Assembly (NCBI GenBank): GCA_036743375.1
Contig: DAINPP010000032.1
Coordinates: forward strand, 1-32,763
Direction of reading: 5' to 3'
From: DAINPP01 sp036743375
Lineage (GTDB): Bacteria; Thermotogota; Thermotogae; MWEM01
DNA length: 32,763 nt
Made by a program: the position numbers and the translations under genes. Positions 1 through 7,828 of the stretch are shown one piece after another. Each line of letters opens with the position of its first letter. Position 1 is the stretch's first letter. Under the pieces are notes generated by a model. That model searched no databases. It had not been told where the DNA came from and saw only the letters and a program-made list of their open reading frames with translations.

Positions 1-1141
1 TAAACTTTTTGACCTCTTTTGTGTTCAGAATGTTTATCAAATCCGACTGAATCTTGAAAAACTTCGGCTGCCCCGGTTGTGTGTTGTCCTGGCATTGATT
101 GTACTGAAAATAAAGAATACCATCCGCTTCAAAGTATTCGTAGAAGAAATGTTCATCGGTGCGTTGTTCCGCCAGACTCGGTGTCCATTCGAGCTGAACG
201 ATATTCTGTCTGAATTTTGATTCGCTTAGTCTTTCCGGGGTTATTTCCACTCTGACCCCATCTTTTTCAACGACGAATTGTTCGTTTTCTCCATCAATCA
301 CCTGACACCAGGCCAGGGCAAGCGGAGAATTGAGAAATTCCTGGGCGTTATACGCGACACCGATCTCATTCTGAGCCGGGATGATTCGTTCCAGTTTCCT
401 GAGAATCTCGTCTTTATCCTTTCCGGCGATGGAGATGAGCTTTGCTCCGAGAAGTTCTTCATACTCAGGTGTGGTGGCAAAGAGATAATAATCCCGACCT
501 ATTTTCTGAAAGTAGACTGGATAATATTCCTTTCTGTAATTGTTGTAGCCGTAGATTTCGGTATGCGGGTCATCGACAAGTGCCAGAATTTCCTTTATGC
601 CGAGAAAGACTTCTGCCGGCGAGAGTGAATTGGCCCGTTCAATCAGTTCATCACAGGCCTGGTTAAAGGCTTCCTCCGATGTCTTGAAAAAGAGATTGAT
701 ATGATTCTTCGGAAGAGTCTTCTTTAGATAATCCACATCGAGAGCCCAGCCCATCTGATCCGTTTCAAACTTTTTGAGTTCACCGCTTCTCAATTCGATT
801 TCTCCCGTCGGACTGATTCGGACGATTTCGCCTTTTAGAGTATTGTTTTGATCCAACGTGTAGGTGGCGTTGAAGGTATATCCCTGTATGGAGGTCTGCA
901 GATAAAGATGATCCAATTCTGCCGTTGCCGTCATGGGAATCTTGAAATCTCCTCCCCAATAGAAGACATCTGCCTGATCATCATTTGGACTGATGATCAG
1001 TTTTGCAGGGGATTTCTGATTGCCGGAAGTGTTTTCACCTTCCCAGTATCCCATGAAATTCTTAAGTGTGGTTTCTGCGGAGACTACTGTTATTATGAGG
1101 CATAAAATACATATGAACGTGAAAAATATTTTGTTTTTCAA
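1..1141 (-). CDS. S41-type peptidase-like exported protein, N-terminal part (runs off the left edge)
   Basis: An open frame on the minus strand enters from the left edge without a stop, so only the first ~380 codons are present. The preferred start is a TTG at 1141, because GAAAGGGTG lies just upstream at suitable spacing; a GTG at 1150 in the same frame is the alternative. The N-terminus is a Sec signal peptide (MKNKIFFTFICILCLIITVV, then SAE) with no lipobox. A beta-rich region of about 100 residues follows. Then comes a helical segment containing ILALVDDPHTEIYG, which matches the N-terminal 'LxDxHT' signature of S41 (tricorn/CtpA-like) peptidases. The same signature (MIDDSHTWV) occurs in the complete S41 gene at 4856-6352. 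The serine core would lie outside the window, so catalytic competence cannot be judged. The family call is an inference from this signature and the layout. Confidence 0.7.
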   Translation of the reverse strand, partial: MKNKIFFTFICILCLIITVVSAETTLKNFMGYWEGENTSGNQKSPAKLIISPNDDQADVFYWGGDFKIPMTATAELDHLYLQTSIQGYTFNATYTLDQNNTLKGEIVRISPTGEIELRSGELKKFETDQMGWALDVDYLKKTLPKNHINLFFKTSEEAFNQACDELIERANSLSPAEVFLGIKEILALVDDPHTEIYGYNNYRKEYYPVYFQKIGRDYYLFATTPEYEELLGAKLISIAGKDKDEILRKLERIIPAQNEIGVAYNAQEFLNSPLALAWCQVIDGENEQFVVEKDGVRVEITPERLSESKFRQNIVQLEWTPSLAEQRTDEHFFYEYFEADGILYFQYNQCQDNTQPGQPKFFKIQSDLINILNTKEVKKF

Positions 1142-1310
1142 AAGTTTCACCCTTTCTGCTGCAAAGTATTTGGGGAATTTGTTTTTCCCCTTTAGATTAT
1201 AGCAAAAAAAGGCTTTTTAGGTGTAGTAGTGTATAATGAGGTACTGAAAATTTAAATCGTTTTCGAGTGATCTGGAAGAAGCGTATTGTGAAAGATGTTG
1301 ATCAAAAGGA

Positions 1311-2165
1311 GTGTGGGAAACGTTGAAATACGATGGGATTATTCAGAACTTTATCGGATATGCCAATCAAAGTGAGAATATAAGGGCTGCCATGATTGTT
1401 GGTTCAAGGGCAAGGAAAGAAACACCGGCAGATGACTATTCCGATCTGGATCTGGTCATTTTTGCCAAAAATCCGGAAAGATTGCTTTACGAAACGGATT
1501 GGCTTTCAGAGATCGGGGAATATCATATCACTTTTATAGAAGATCAGGCGAATGGTAATGGAAAGGAAAGAAGAGTCATGTTTTATGACGCACTGGATGT
1601 GGATTTTCCCATACTTCCGATAGTTGATATAAATGAAATGCTGAAGGACAAGAGTACTATGAAAATCATAATGAATGGAGTAAAAATTCTTCTGGATAAA
1701 GATGATATTTTAACAGGCATCGACAGGCTTCATCTTGAAAAAGAACCTGAAAAAACACCTGAACTTTCTGAAACAGAATTTGACAATATGATGAATGACT
1801 TCTGGTATCACTGTATATGGAGCATGAAAAAGCTGCTCAGAGGAGAATACTGGACGGCAAAGATGTGTGTCGATCGATATATGAAAAACATTTTACTGCG
1901 TATGATAGAAGTGTATTCCGCTGAAGATGGCAAAGAAATCTGGTACAACGGAAGATTTATTGAACACTGGACAAAGCCCGAGATCATCAAACTTCTGGAT
2001 GATTGCTTTGCCCATTACAACAAAAAAGATATCCTTCATGCCCTTAAGGGGACGATGAATCTGTTTTCGGTCATCTCCAGAAAGAATGCCCAAAAACTGA
2101 ATTATGAATATCCGCAAAAAGCGGAAGATTTTGTTCATGACTGGATGAAAGAACAGGTGTTCTGA
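1311..2165 (+). CDS. ANT(6)-like aminoglycoside 6-adenylyltransferase family protein
   Basis: A 284-residue protein with the nucleotidyltransferase signature GSRAR (31-35) followed by YSDLDLVIF, whose paired aspartates (45, 47) would bind the metal-nucleotide. The length and the later helical region with FWYHCIWSMKKLLRGE agree with the streptomycin adenylyltransferase (AadE / ANT(6), PF04439) family, which transfers AMP to the 6-hydroxyl of streptomycin. Many chromosomal members have no proven resistance role, so the substrate is unknown. The GTG at 1311 sits directly on its AAAAGGAG; a TTG at 1323 in frame has better spacing and may be the real start. The gene ends 1 nt before the convergent VOC gene, with no terminator between them. 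Confidence 0.8.
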   Translation: MWETLKYDGIIQNFIGYANQSENIRAAMIVGSRARKETPADDYSDLDLVIFAKNPERLLYETDWLSEIGEYHITFIEDQANGNGKERRVMFYDALDVDFPILPIVDINEMLKDKSTMKIIMNGVKILLDKDDILTGIDRLHLEKEPEKTPELSETEFDNMMNDFWYHCIWSMKKLLRGEYWTAKMCVDRYMKNILLRMIEVYSAEDGKEIWYNGRFIEHWTKPEIIKLLDDCFAHYNKKDILHALKGTMNLFSVISRKNAQKLNYEYPQKAEDFVHDWMKEQVF

Positions 2166-2166
2166 T

Positions 2167-2637
2167 TCAGTCAATATAGGTTGAAATTGTTTTTCTGACA
2201 TAGTCAATATCCTGATTGAGTGTTTTGGCAATTTCGGAATCGGTCATTCCCTCCTGATGCAGTCTGTAAGCGGTATGCTCAAGGGTTTCGCCAATTTCTA
2301 TGATATTACCGAACGGGTCATAGAATCGTATGACTTTTTGTTTCCATGGTTGTTCTCTGATTGGGTGAATGAACTGAATTTCTTCTTTTTTCAACATCTG
2401 CTCCAATTCATCGAGATCATCTTCTTCAAAGTACAATTCGCTGTTGTTTGAAAAGGAGTTAACTTCAAGATTATCGATGAGCTTTCTGAAATGTTCTTTT
2501 TCATGCAAGGCAAATGGTCCCTGAAAGACCACATTTTCTCCGTTGTCCTGAATAATTTTCATTCCGAGTACTTCAGAATAAAACTTTTTTGCCTTGTTGA
2601 TATCTTCTACAACAAAGAGTGCACAGTTAAATTTCAT
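2167..2637 (-). CDS. VOC/glyoxalase superfamily protein with C-terminal helical tail
   Basis: A 156-residue protein. Residues 1-120 have the vicinal-oxygen-chelate (glyoxalase / bleomycin-resistance / dioxygenase) pattern: MKFNCALFVVEDINKAKKFY at the N-terminus and VIRFYDPFGNIIEIGE closing the second betaalphabetabetabeta unit. A tail of about 35 residues (LHQEGMTDSEIAKTLNQD...) reads like a short helix-turn-helix. Similar tails occur in a subgroup of Firmicutes VOC proteins, so this need not mean DNA binding. The substrate (toxin, aldehyde or antibiotic) cannot be told. It converges on the ANT(6)-like gene with a 1-nt gap and is divergent from the solute-binding protein gene at 2815. Confidence 0.8.
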   Translation of the reverse strand: MKFNCALFVVEDINKAKKFYSEVLGMKIIQDNGENVVFQGPFALHEKEHFRKLIDNLEVNSFSNNSELYFEEDDLDELEQMLKKEEIQFIHPIREQPWKQKVIRFYDPFGNIIEIGETLEHTAYRLHQEGMTDSEIAKTLNQDIDYVRKTISTYID

Positions 2638-2736
2638 TTTTTCCCTCTATTGGATATTTAAAATTGATTATATCAGAAAACAAAAAATTACTTAAATCAT
2701 TTTAGTTTGTATTTTTTAATGAAATGCAAAGTTATT

Positions 2737-2765
2737 TTAACTAATGGAAGAAAAAATGTTATAAT
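2737..2765 (+). promoter_or_regulatory. Candidate sigma-70-type promoter for the solute-binding protein gene
   Basis: A perfect TATAAT at 2760-2765 lies 17 nt downstream of TTAACT (2737-2742), a 4/6 match to TTGACA. The predicted transcript starts about 40 nt upstream of the ATG at 2815. Confidence 0.5.
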
Positions 2766-2814
2766 AAACTCTGTTCCAGGCGAAATTAAAAAAATTAATC
2801 AGGTGGTGTGGAAG

Positions 2815-3576
2815 ATGAGAAAATTTGTGTTCATAGCTCTTGTTGGTTTAATGCTACTTTCGGCAGTTTCAGCTTCGGGATATCATATTTATACAGAGAT
2901 AGTGGAGAAATCTCAGTTTTTTGATGAAGCGGGAAGTTTAACGGGCTCTTCGGTGGAAATCGTGAACGAGATACGCCGAAGACTTGATGATACAACGGAG
3001 ATAGAGATTAAACAGTGGGCCGATGCCTATAACACACTCATGGTGAAAGACGATGCAATCCTTTTTTCAGCCAGTCTGACAGAAGAAAGAAAAGACTTGT
3101 TTAAATGGGCAGGGCCTATCCTGAGGAAGACGTGGTCGTTTTTTGTCAGAAAGGATTCCGGTATCGTGATCCATTCGATGGAAGATGCGAAGGCTTTGAA
3201 AAGGATGGGGACGATCACCGAGGATGCGAGAGAACAATATCTGCTGTTGAATGGTTTTCAAAATACAGTCGGTGAAACGGATTATCTGAGAAACGTTCAA
3301 AAACTCCATGATGGAGAGGTTGATGCGATCATCGAATCACCGGTCTCTTTTTATGCAAACTGTGTGAGAGGGGGCCTGAATCCGGATGACTTTCAGGAGG
3401 CCTTTGTTGTCAGGGAGACCGACCTTTATATCGCCTTTTCAAAGAATTTCCCTGAAGCTGTCTATTTAAACTGGCGGAATACACTCGAAGGCATGTATGA
3501 AGATGGAACGTTTGAAACAATATACAGAAAATGGTATCCGGATACGACACTTCCTGTTTTTACCATTGTAGAGTAA
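2815..3576 (+). CDS. Orphan family 3 extracellular solute-binding protein
   Basis: A 253-residue exported protein. The ATG at 2815 is preceded by AGGTGGTG at ideal spacing, so I prefer it over the longer in-frame ATG at 2707. The signal peptide MRKFVFIALVGLMLLSAVSA ends in an AxA-type site with no lipobox cysteine. The body fits the SBP_bac_3 (polar amino acid / PAAT) fold: an early lobe with EIVNEIRRRL and IEIKQWADAYNTLM, a middle stretch with AKALKRMGTITEDAREQYLL, then DGEVDAIIESPVSFY, and a closing FETIYRKWYP. The ligand is unknown. No permease or ATPase lies next to it, so it may serve a transporter elsewhere or act as a sensor partner. A strong terminator follows, so it is monocistronic. 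Confidence 0.82.
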   Translation: MRKFVFIALVGLMLLSAVSASGYHIYTEIVEKSQFFDEAGSLTGSSVEIVNEIRRRLDDTTEIEIKQWADAYNTLMVKDDAILFSASLTEERKDLFKWAGPILRKTWSFFVRKDSGIVIHSMEDAKALKRMGTITEDAREQYLLLNGFQNTVGETDYLRNVQKLHDGEVDAIIESPVSFYANCVRGGLNPDDFQEAFVVRETDLYIAFSKNFPEAVYLNWRNTLEGMYEDGTFETIYRKWYPDTTLPVFTIVE

Positions 3577-3590
3577 AATTTTTTAATCAA

Positions 3591-3629
3591 AGAGTTGCAA
3601 CTCATATTTGAGCTGCAACTCTTTTTTTT
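3591..3629 (+). terminator. Rho-independent terminator after the solute-binding protein gene
   Basis: The stem AGAGTTGCA-a-CTCA pairs with TGAG-c-TGCAACTCT around a TATT loop (one A-C mismatch) and is followed by a run of eight T on the plus strand. It lies between convergent genes and mainly serves the upstream plus-strand gene. Confidence 0.93.
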
Positions 3630-3638
3630 GTTTTGATC

Positions 3639-4325
3639 TCAGTTTTCCTCGGAAGGAATAAACTTTACCCCTTTGAAAAGCAGCCAGAATCCGAAGAAGA
3701 GTTCGAAGAATGATCCCGGAGTATAAAAGGCGACTGTTACAACATCCGGTATTTCCGGGAACAGAATTTTAAGTGCTGAAAGAATCAGCATGGTGGTATA
3801 GGTGATGATTCCCCAGATCGACCAGAATGTGGGGACGAGTTTTGACTTCAAAAAGAGATAGAAGAAAAGAATCCCGCCAATGCCCATGAATATCAACACG
3901 ATTTCCATCACGGCACTTTCAGTTCTCAAAAAGAAATCCAGAGTGGATTGTATCTGAACATCATTTAACGCAGCGCCTCCTTTTAAAAAGGCAAGGGGTG
4001 CTATTCCGCCAATGATGATCCCAACGGTTCCCAGTATGCCTTCAACGATTCTGAAGAACATTCCGAACGTTGCCAGTTGTTTGTTGATTCTCTTTAAGAT
4101 GAAATAAAGCAGTACAGCGAGGAAAACGACCATAACATACATGACAATATCCGCTGTCATTCCCACTCTGAAAAGAGATTCATGCTGTGTCAGATTCATT
4201 CTGAACGTGTCTGAAGTGAAATAAGGATCTATAAAGATCATCGTTGCCAGGGCATCAATCATGATCAGCGCATAGAATAATCCGGCAAATTTAACGGTCT
4301 TCTTGAATGAAATTTCTTTTGTCAT
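3639..4325 (-). CDS. DUF4386 family integral membrane protein
   Basis: A 228-residue, very hydrophobic protein with about six predicted transmembrane helices. The opening FKKTVKFAGLFYALIMIDAL, the central FRIVEGILGTVGIII and the C-terminal YTPGSFFELFFGFWLLFKG match the DUF4386 pattern as I know it. No biochemical function is established for this family. Its ATG starts at the base after the stop codon of the 76-residue gene upstream, and its GGAGGT ribosome binding site lies inside the end of that gene, so the two are translationally coupled. The plus-strand terminator at 3591-3629 faces its 3' end. Confidence 0.85.
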   Translation of the reverse strand: MTKEISFKKTVKFAGLFYALIMIDALATMIFIDPYFTSDTFRMNLTQHESLFRVGMTADIVMYVMVVFLAVLLYFILKRINKQLATFGMFFRIVEGILGTVGIIIGGIAPLAFLKGGAALNDVQIQSTLDFFLRTESAVMEIVLIFMGIGGILFFYLFLKSKLVPTFWSIWGIITYTTMLILSALKILFPEIPDVVTVAFYTPGSFFELFFGFWLLFKGVKFIPSEEN

Positions 4326-4556
4326 CTAATGACCTCCAATATTATTTATGTTTATTTGAAGCGGTACAACGGATATCAGCTGTATTCCCATATCTCTTAT
4401 TTTTTTCAGCATACCGTGTAAGGCAGACTGATCGGCTATCATGCCTGTTATACAGGTTGTTCCATTGCTTAAGTGCTCAAGCGTCATTCCCTCAAAAGTT
4501 TTTGAAAATTCCTTCGACAAATAGCTTTTAACGGTTATCTGATAGTACTCTGACAC
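4326..4556 (-). CDS. Small conserved protein coupled to DUF4386
   Basis: A 76-residue protein starting at GTG, with GAGGAA upstream. The sequence pattern, with YQITVKSYLS near the N-terminus, FEGMTLEHLSNGTTCITGMI in the middle, then DQSALHGMLKKIRDMGIQLISV, resembles a small family often seen as 'hypothetical protein' beside membrane genes (generic form: GP-VxDQAALHGLLxKIRDLGLxLxS). It looks like a compact alpha/beta domain with no signal peptide or membrane segment. Function is unknown. Its last codons carry the Shine-Dalgarno of the DUF4386 gene and its TAG abuts that gene's ATG, so the products are probably made together. Confidence 0.75.
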   Translation of the reverse strand: MSEYYQITVKSYLSKEFSKTFEGMTLEHLSNGTTCITGMIADQSALHGMLKKIRDMGIQLISVVPLQININNIGGH

Positions 4557-4655
4557 ACCACTACTTCCTCGTATTTTTCAAGTTCCCGGGTCGATAAAAC
4601 TATAACAGAAAACAGTTTTATGAATCAGGTACTTTGGTAGGATGAAGGGTACTGT

Positions 4656-4745
4656 TTATTCAATCAACCCGATTTCTTTTGCTTTTACAGCAGCTTCAGT
4701 TCTTTTTTTTACGTTGAGTTTCCCGAAGATATTCTGATTTCTTCG
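4656..4745 (-). pseudogene. Remnant of a LuxR-type HTH regulator (C-terminus)
   Basis: On the minus strand the frame ending in TAA at 4656-4658 reads QNIFGKLNVKKRTEAAVKAK then EIGLIE-stop. This is the typical end of a LuxR/GerE helix-turn-helix: the recognition helix followed by 'KLxVxxRTEAxxxAxxxGLI'. Upstream of about 4745 the frame no longer reads as a LuxR domain. A different frame at about 4745-4820 (containing MDYLMEEVLWDLFEEI) has no start or ribosome binding site. I infer a decayed regulator of which only the C-terminal ~29 codons remain. It lies in the same orientation, just upstream of the DUF4386 pair. The rest of 4557-4855 shows no gene. Confidence 0.65.
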
Positions 4746-4855
4746 AAAAGATCCCATAGCACCTCTTCCATCAGATAATCCATGATTTCATTCGTAAGCA
4801 GCTTATACTTTTCTGTTTTTTTAGTTAATTTTTTTCACTTGGACGCTGTAATCTC

Positions 4856-6352
4856 TTAATTTTCAAGTTCCGACAGAATAAATTCCAGTTCTGGGTCTCT
4901 TCCCGCATCGTAATCTTCAATCCCAACTGATATTTTATAATCAGGAATAACACCACTTGTTAAATTTTCATCACCAGGTGCAACACAATAGGTATGAGGA
5001 ATGGTGTACCCGATCCCTGAATAAGGCAGGTAATATTTTGAGATATTACCGGAAAAAGACTCAGGATGTCTTGTTTCCTGTCCAACCACAATTCCGTTTT
5101 TACAATTGTATTTGAAGACTGAGGCAAAGTCTATCGCAGCAGATGCCGTATTACCGCTGATCAGCAGATACACTTTCCCTTTGTATCTATTGACTTTCTT
5201 TATTGGATTCTTGACAGTATACGCATCAAGTGTCAGATGTTCGCCATTTTCAGCATTCAGGATTTTCTTGAAATATTCCATTTCCGGAATAACGTTGTAC
5301 AACGGTAGATTCCAGAATACTGAAGGAACCTTGTTTATGTATAGTTGTAACTTGTAAGCGTATTTATAAAAAGCTTTTACTCTGTCGTTAATCGGTGCGA
5401 TAAAACGATCAAATATCTTATAGGAATCATCGGCAAAATAATTGAATACAAGAAAGCCAAAATCATCAGAACCTCCGCCGTTGTTTCGAATATCAATAAC
5501 AATACTTTCAGAATCCTTATATTTTTTAAAGAATTGAGCCACCTTTTTTTTATAATGATCAACCACATCAAAAGCATAAAAACTGTTCAGTTCCAGAACG
5601 GGAATACTTTTCCCATCATAATAATATTCATGATAATCAATCAGTTCCAAATGGACGCCTTTATACGATTTAACCGGTTTAATAATTTCAGTATAAATTT
5701 TGTCATTTTCCCTGTATTCAATGGAATAACTGTCTTCAAACCCCAGCAGCAAAGGAACATGCGATCTGAAATTATATTCTACGAAGTTTTCTGTTCCGCC
5801 TTTTAACGGCGTTACAGAAAACTTTGCTATCATATTGAACAAATGCTCGGAATCAATACCGTTGATAGATAAAATTTCCGCCTTATAGGGTATTTCATTT
5901 TCTCTGCTGATATTGTAGAATTTACCATCTTTGTAAATCGCCTGAAAGGGTAAAAAATGCGTTTTTCTATTTTGAGGAGAAATCACCCACGTATGAGAAT
6001 CATCAATCATTCCGACAAGTTCGGATAATTTGAAATAAAGATCTTCAACAGTCATCGCATCTTTTTTAGATAATTCAGATTTTATCTCAGAAGCTTTGCA
6101 GTCAAACTCTTCCTCTGTTATAAACAAAAACGGCTGCGGATGATAAGTCTTGATTTCAGAAATATAATAATCCACATCTTTAATCATTTCTTCCTGCGAA
6201 AGAACAGTATCTGCAACTGCCGTTCTGAAAGTAAAACCATAGAAATTTTCATAATAAGGTTTTTCAGTCGTTAAAAGAAATGCTATCCAGATTTGTGATA
6301 AAAGAACAACTATTAAGATAATAAATAGTACGATCTTTTTCTTTTTTTTCAT
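4856..6352 (-). CDS. S41 family peptidase, membrane-anchored
   Basis: A 498-residue protein with GGAGAG six bases before the ATG. The N-terminus (MKKKKKIVLFIILIVVLLSQ) is a signal anchor, so the enzyme faces outside. An N-terminal helical domain carries MIDDSHTWVISP. The catalytic region has SIVIDIRNNGGGSDD, the beta strand and glycine loop of S41, then VYLLISGNTASAAIDFA, in which the serine after TA is the expected nucleophile. After it come VVGQETRHPESFSGN and GYTIPHTYCVAPGDENLT, which match the later S41 core. No PDZ domain is evident, which is common in this subgroup. The substrate is unknown. It is monocistronic and resembles the truncated peptidase at the left edge in layout. Confidence 0.87.
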   Translation of the reverse strand: MKKKKKIVLFIILIVVLLSQIWIAFLLTTEKPYYENFYGFTFRTAVADTVLSQEEMIKDVDYYISEIKTYHPQPFLFITEEEFDCKASEIKSELSKKDAMTVEDLYFKLSELVGMIDDSHTWVISPQNRKTHFLPFQAIYKDGKFYNISRENEIPYKAEILSINGIDSEHLFNMIAKFSVTPLKGGTENFVEYNFRSHVPLLLGFEDSYSIEYRENDKIYTEIIKPVKSYKGVHLELIDYHEYYYDGKSIPVLELNSFYAFDVVDHYKKKVAQFFKKYKDSESIVIDIRNNGGGSDDFGFLVFNYFADDSYKIFDRFIAPINDRVKAFYKYAYKLQLYINKVPSVFWNLPLYNVIPEMEYFKKILNAENGEHLTLDAYTVKNPIKKVNRYKGKVYLLISGNTASAAIDFASVFKYNCKNGIVVGQETRHPESFSGNISKYYLPYSGIGYTIPHTYCVAPGDENLTSGVIPDYKISVGIEDYDAGRDPELEFILSELEN

Positions 6353-6451
6353 CTAAACTCTCCAGTTTTGTTTTCCAAAATATAGATTGTATAAATGTCT
6401 TAAATTAAGAAAAACTTAGCTATATTAACGTATATTTGAAATAAAGTGATT

Positions 6452-7036
6452 TTACTGAATATGGTTCTCTTTGTTTGAATAGTGCCTTTTAAACATAAAA
6501 CATTCCGGTTCATGATCGTCGACGATTCCGATTGCCTGAAGATAGGAGTAGATGATGGTGGAGCCGACGAACTTCATACCTCGCTTCTTCAGATCAACAC
6601 TGATTTTGTCGGATAATGGAGAGGTTGCCCTGAACTCTCCCGTTTTATTCTTGATGATTTTTCCGGCGGTAAATCCCCAGATGTATGCTGAAAAGGAACC
6701 GAATTCACGCTGGATTTCAATGAATATTTTCGCATTGTTGACGGCAGCATTGATCTTGAGCCTGTTTCGGACGATTCCTGTGTTTTCTCTGAGTTCTTCT
6801 TGCTTTGCCTCATCATACCGGCTGATCTTCACGACGTCAAAATTATCAAAGGCCGCTCTGAAGTTCTCCCGTTTGTTCAGGATGGTACTCCAGGAGAGTC
6901 CCGCCTGAAAGGATTCCAGAAGGAGCATTTCGAAAAGGTAATGATCATCGTATGAAGGGACGCCCCATTCATCATCATGATATCTGACATACACCGGTGA
7001 TTTTAAGTTGACCCATTTACATCGCTTTTTTTCCAT
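6452..7036 (-). CDS. tag: DNA-3-methyladenine glycosylase I
   Basis: A 194-residue enzyme that excises 3-methyladenine from alkylated DNA in base excision repair. The start is the ATG at 7036, nine bases after AAAGGAG; a longer frame to 7075 lacks such a site. The family signatures are present. KRCKW (Cys6) and YHDDEWG (His20), together with DDHEPECF near the C-terminus, give the Cys/His zinc ligands. LLLESFQAGLSW carries the glutamate (residue 41, equivalent to E. coli Glu38) in the base pocket. MKFVGSTIIYSYLQAIG matches the C-terminal HhH-region signature. The gene is divergent from the SprA-like gene at 7151. Confidence 0.95.
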   Translation of the reverse strand: MEKKRCKWVNLKSPVYVRYHDDEWGVPSYDDHYLFEMLLLESFQAGLSWSTILNKRENFRAAFDNFDVVKISRYDEAKQEELRENTGIVRNRLKINAAVNNAKIFIEIQREFGSFSAYIWGFTAGKIIKNKTGEFRATSPLSDKISVDLKKRGMKFVGSTIIYSYLQAIGIVDDHEPECFMFKRHYSNKENHIQ

Positions 7037-7108
7037 TGATTGAGACTCCTTTATGAGAAAAGTCGTGAAAACCATTCTTATTATACCTTATTTTTTCTTT
7101 GGAGATTA

Positions 7109-7117
7109 TGATATAAT
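7109..7117 (+). promoter_or_regulatory. Extended -10 promoter for the SprA-like gene
   Basis: TG-A-TATAAT at 7109-7117 is a consensus extended -10. No good -35 is seen 17 nt upstream, which is usual for this class. The start codon follows about 35 nt downstream. Confidence 0.5.
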
Positions 7118-7150
7118 ACAGGTTGACGAGATGTGAATAAAGGAGGAATA

Positions 7151-7792
7151 ATGATGCGGATAGATTTACTGGATAATGTTTCCGGAGTAAACAATGTTCC
7201 GGCGGTGAATGCGATTAGAAAGGTCAGTCAAAATGATAATTCCGTTCGGGCTATTCAGAATAATAAACCTGAAACGATCAATGATTCCTCAAAAACTACT
7301 GATAACAAACAGGTATCGATTCAAAACCTGGAAGCTTATGCGAAGGAAAAGGAGAACAGCCCTTCGGCATTCAATGATCCGCTTGTCAGGATGGCAAAAA
7401 AAATAGGAATTATCGAATGTGAGACCTGTGCAGCGAGGCAGTATCAGGATGGGTCCAACGATGTCGGGGTATCTTTTAAAAATGGTGGTCATATCTCTCC
7501 GCAAAATGCCTTTGCGGTTGTCAATTCTCATGAGCAGGAGCATGTTCAGGAGGCTAAGGAAAGGGCCTCTTTTGATGAATCGACCGAATTCATAGGATCA
7601 TCTGTCAGAATATTCGTTTCTACCTGTCCGGAATGCGGCAGAGTCTACGTTTCCGGTGGAGAAACGCGAACGGTAGAGGGGCATTCCTCACATTCTCAGG
7701 AGATCAATATGAATAATCCTGCGGTTGCCTTTTACAATCAGGAGAATGATTACAATAAATCCGAGGGTCTGTTTTTTGATGAAACGGCCTGA
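7151..7792 (+). CDS. SprA-related putative metalloprotein (HEQEH, Cys4)
   Basis: A 213-residue protein. AAAGGAGG precedes tandem ATGs at 7151 and 7154; 7154 has the better spacing. The first ~80 residues are polar, low in order and rich in Asn. The conserved half holds CETCAARQYQDGSND (Cys90, Cys93), GVSFKNGGHISPQNA, a helix with NSHEQEHVQEA (His127-Glu-Gln-Glu-His131), and CPECGRVYVSGG (Cys159, Cys162). The HExxH-like helix and the four cysteines suggest a zinc site plus a possible metallopeptidase site. The pattern matches the 'putative metalloprotease / SprA-related' family (PF12118 as I recall), whose function is not established. The macrodomain gene follows after 36 nt, so co-transcription is likely. 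Confidence 0.8.
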   Translation: MMRIDLLDNVSGVNNVPAVNAIRKVSQNDNSVRAIQNNKPETINDSSKTTDNKQVSIQNLEAYAKEKENSPSAFNDPLVRMAKKIGIIECETCAARQYQDGSNDVGVSFKNGGHISPQNAFAVVNSHEQEHVQEAKERASFDESTEFIGSSVRIFVSTCPECGRVYVSGGETRTVEGHSSHSQEINMNNPAVAFYNQENDYNKSEGLFFDETA

Positions 7793-7828
7793 AGACGTCA
7801 GTCATGGGGAAATTAATGCGGTGTCGAA

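Noticed and set aside
278..628. 116-codon plus-strand frame at the left edge
   Set aside because: It is antisense to the partial S41-type gene, whose opposite strand shows a signal peptide and family motif; no ribosome binding site.
1311..2637. Mobile antibiotic-resistance cassette (ANT(6)-like plus VOC)
   Set aside because: No IS, integrase or flanking repeats are visible and the two genes are convergent; chromosomal background members of both families are common.
4746..4820. Minus-strand frame containing MDYLMEEVLWDLFEEI as a small gene
   Set aside because: It has no ribosome binding site or convincing start and shifts frame before the LuxR remnant; more likely decayed sequence.
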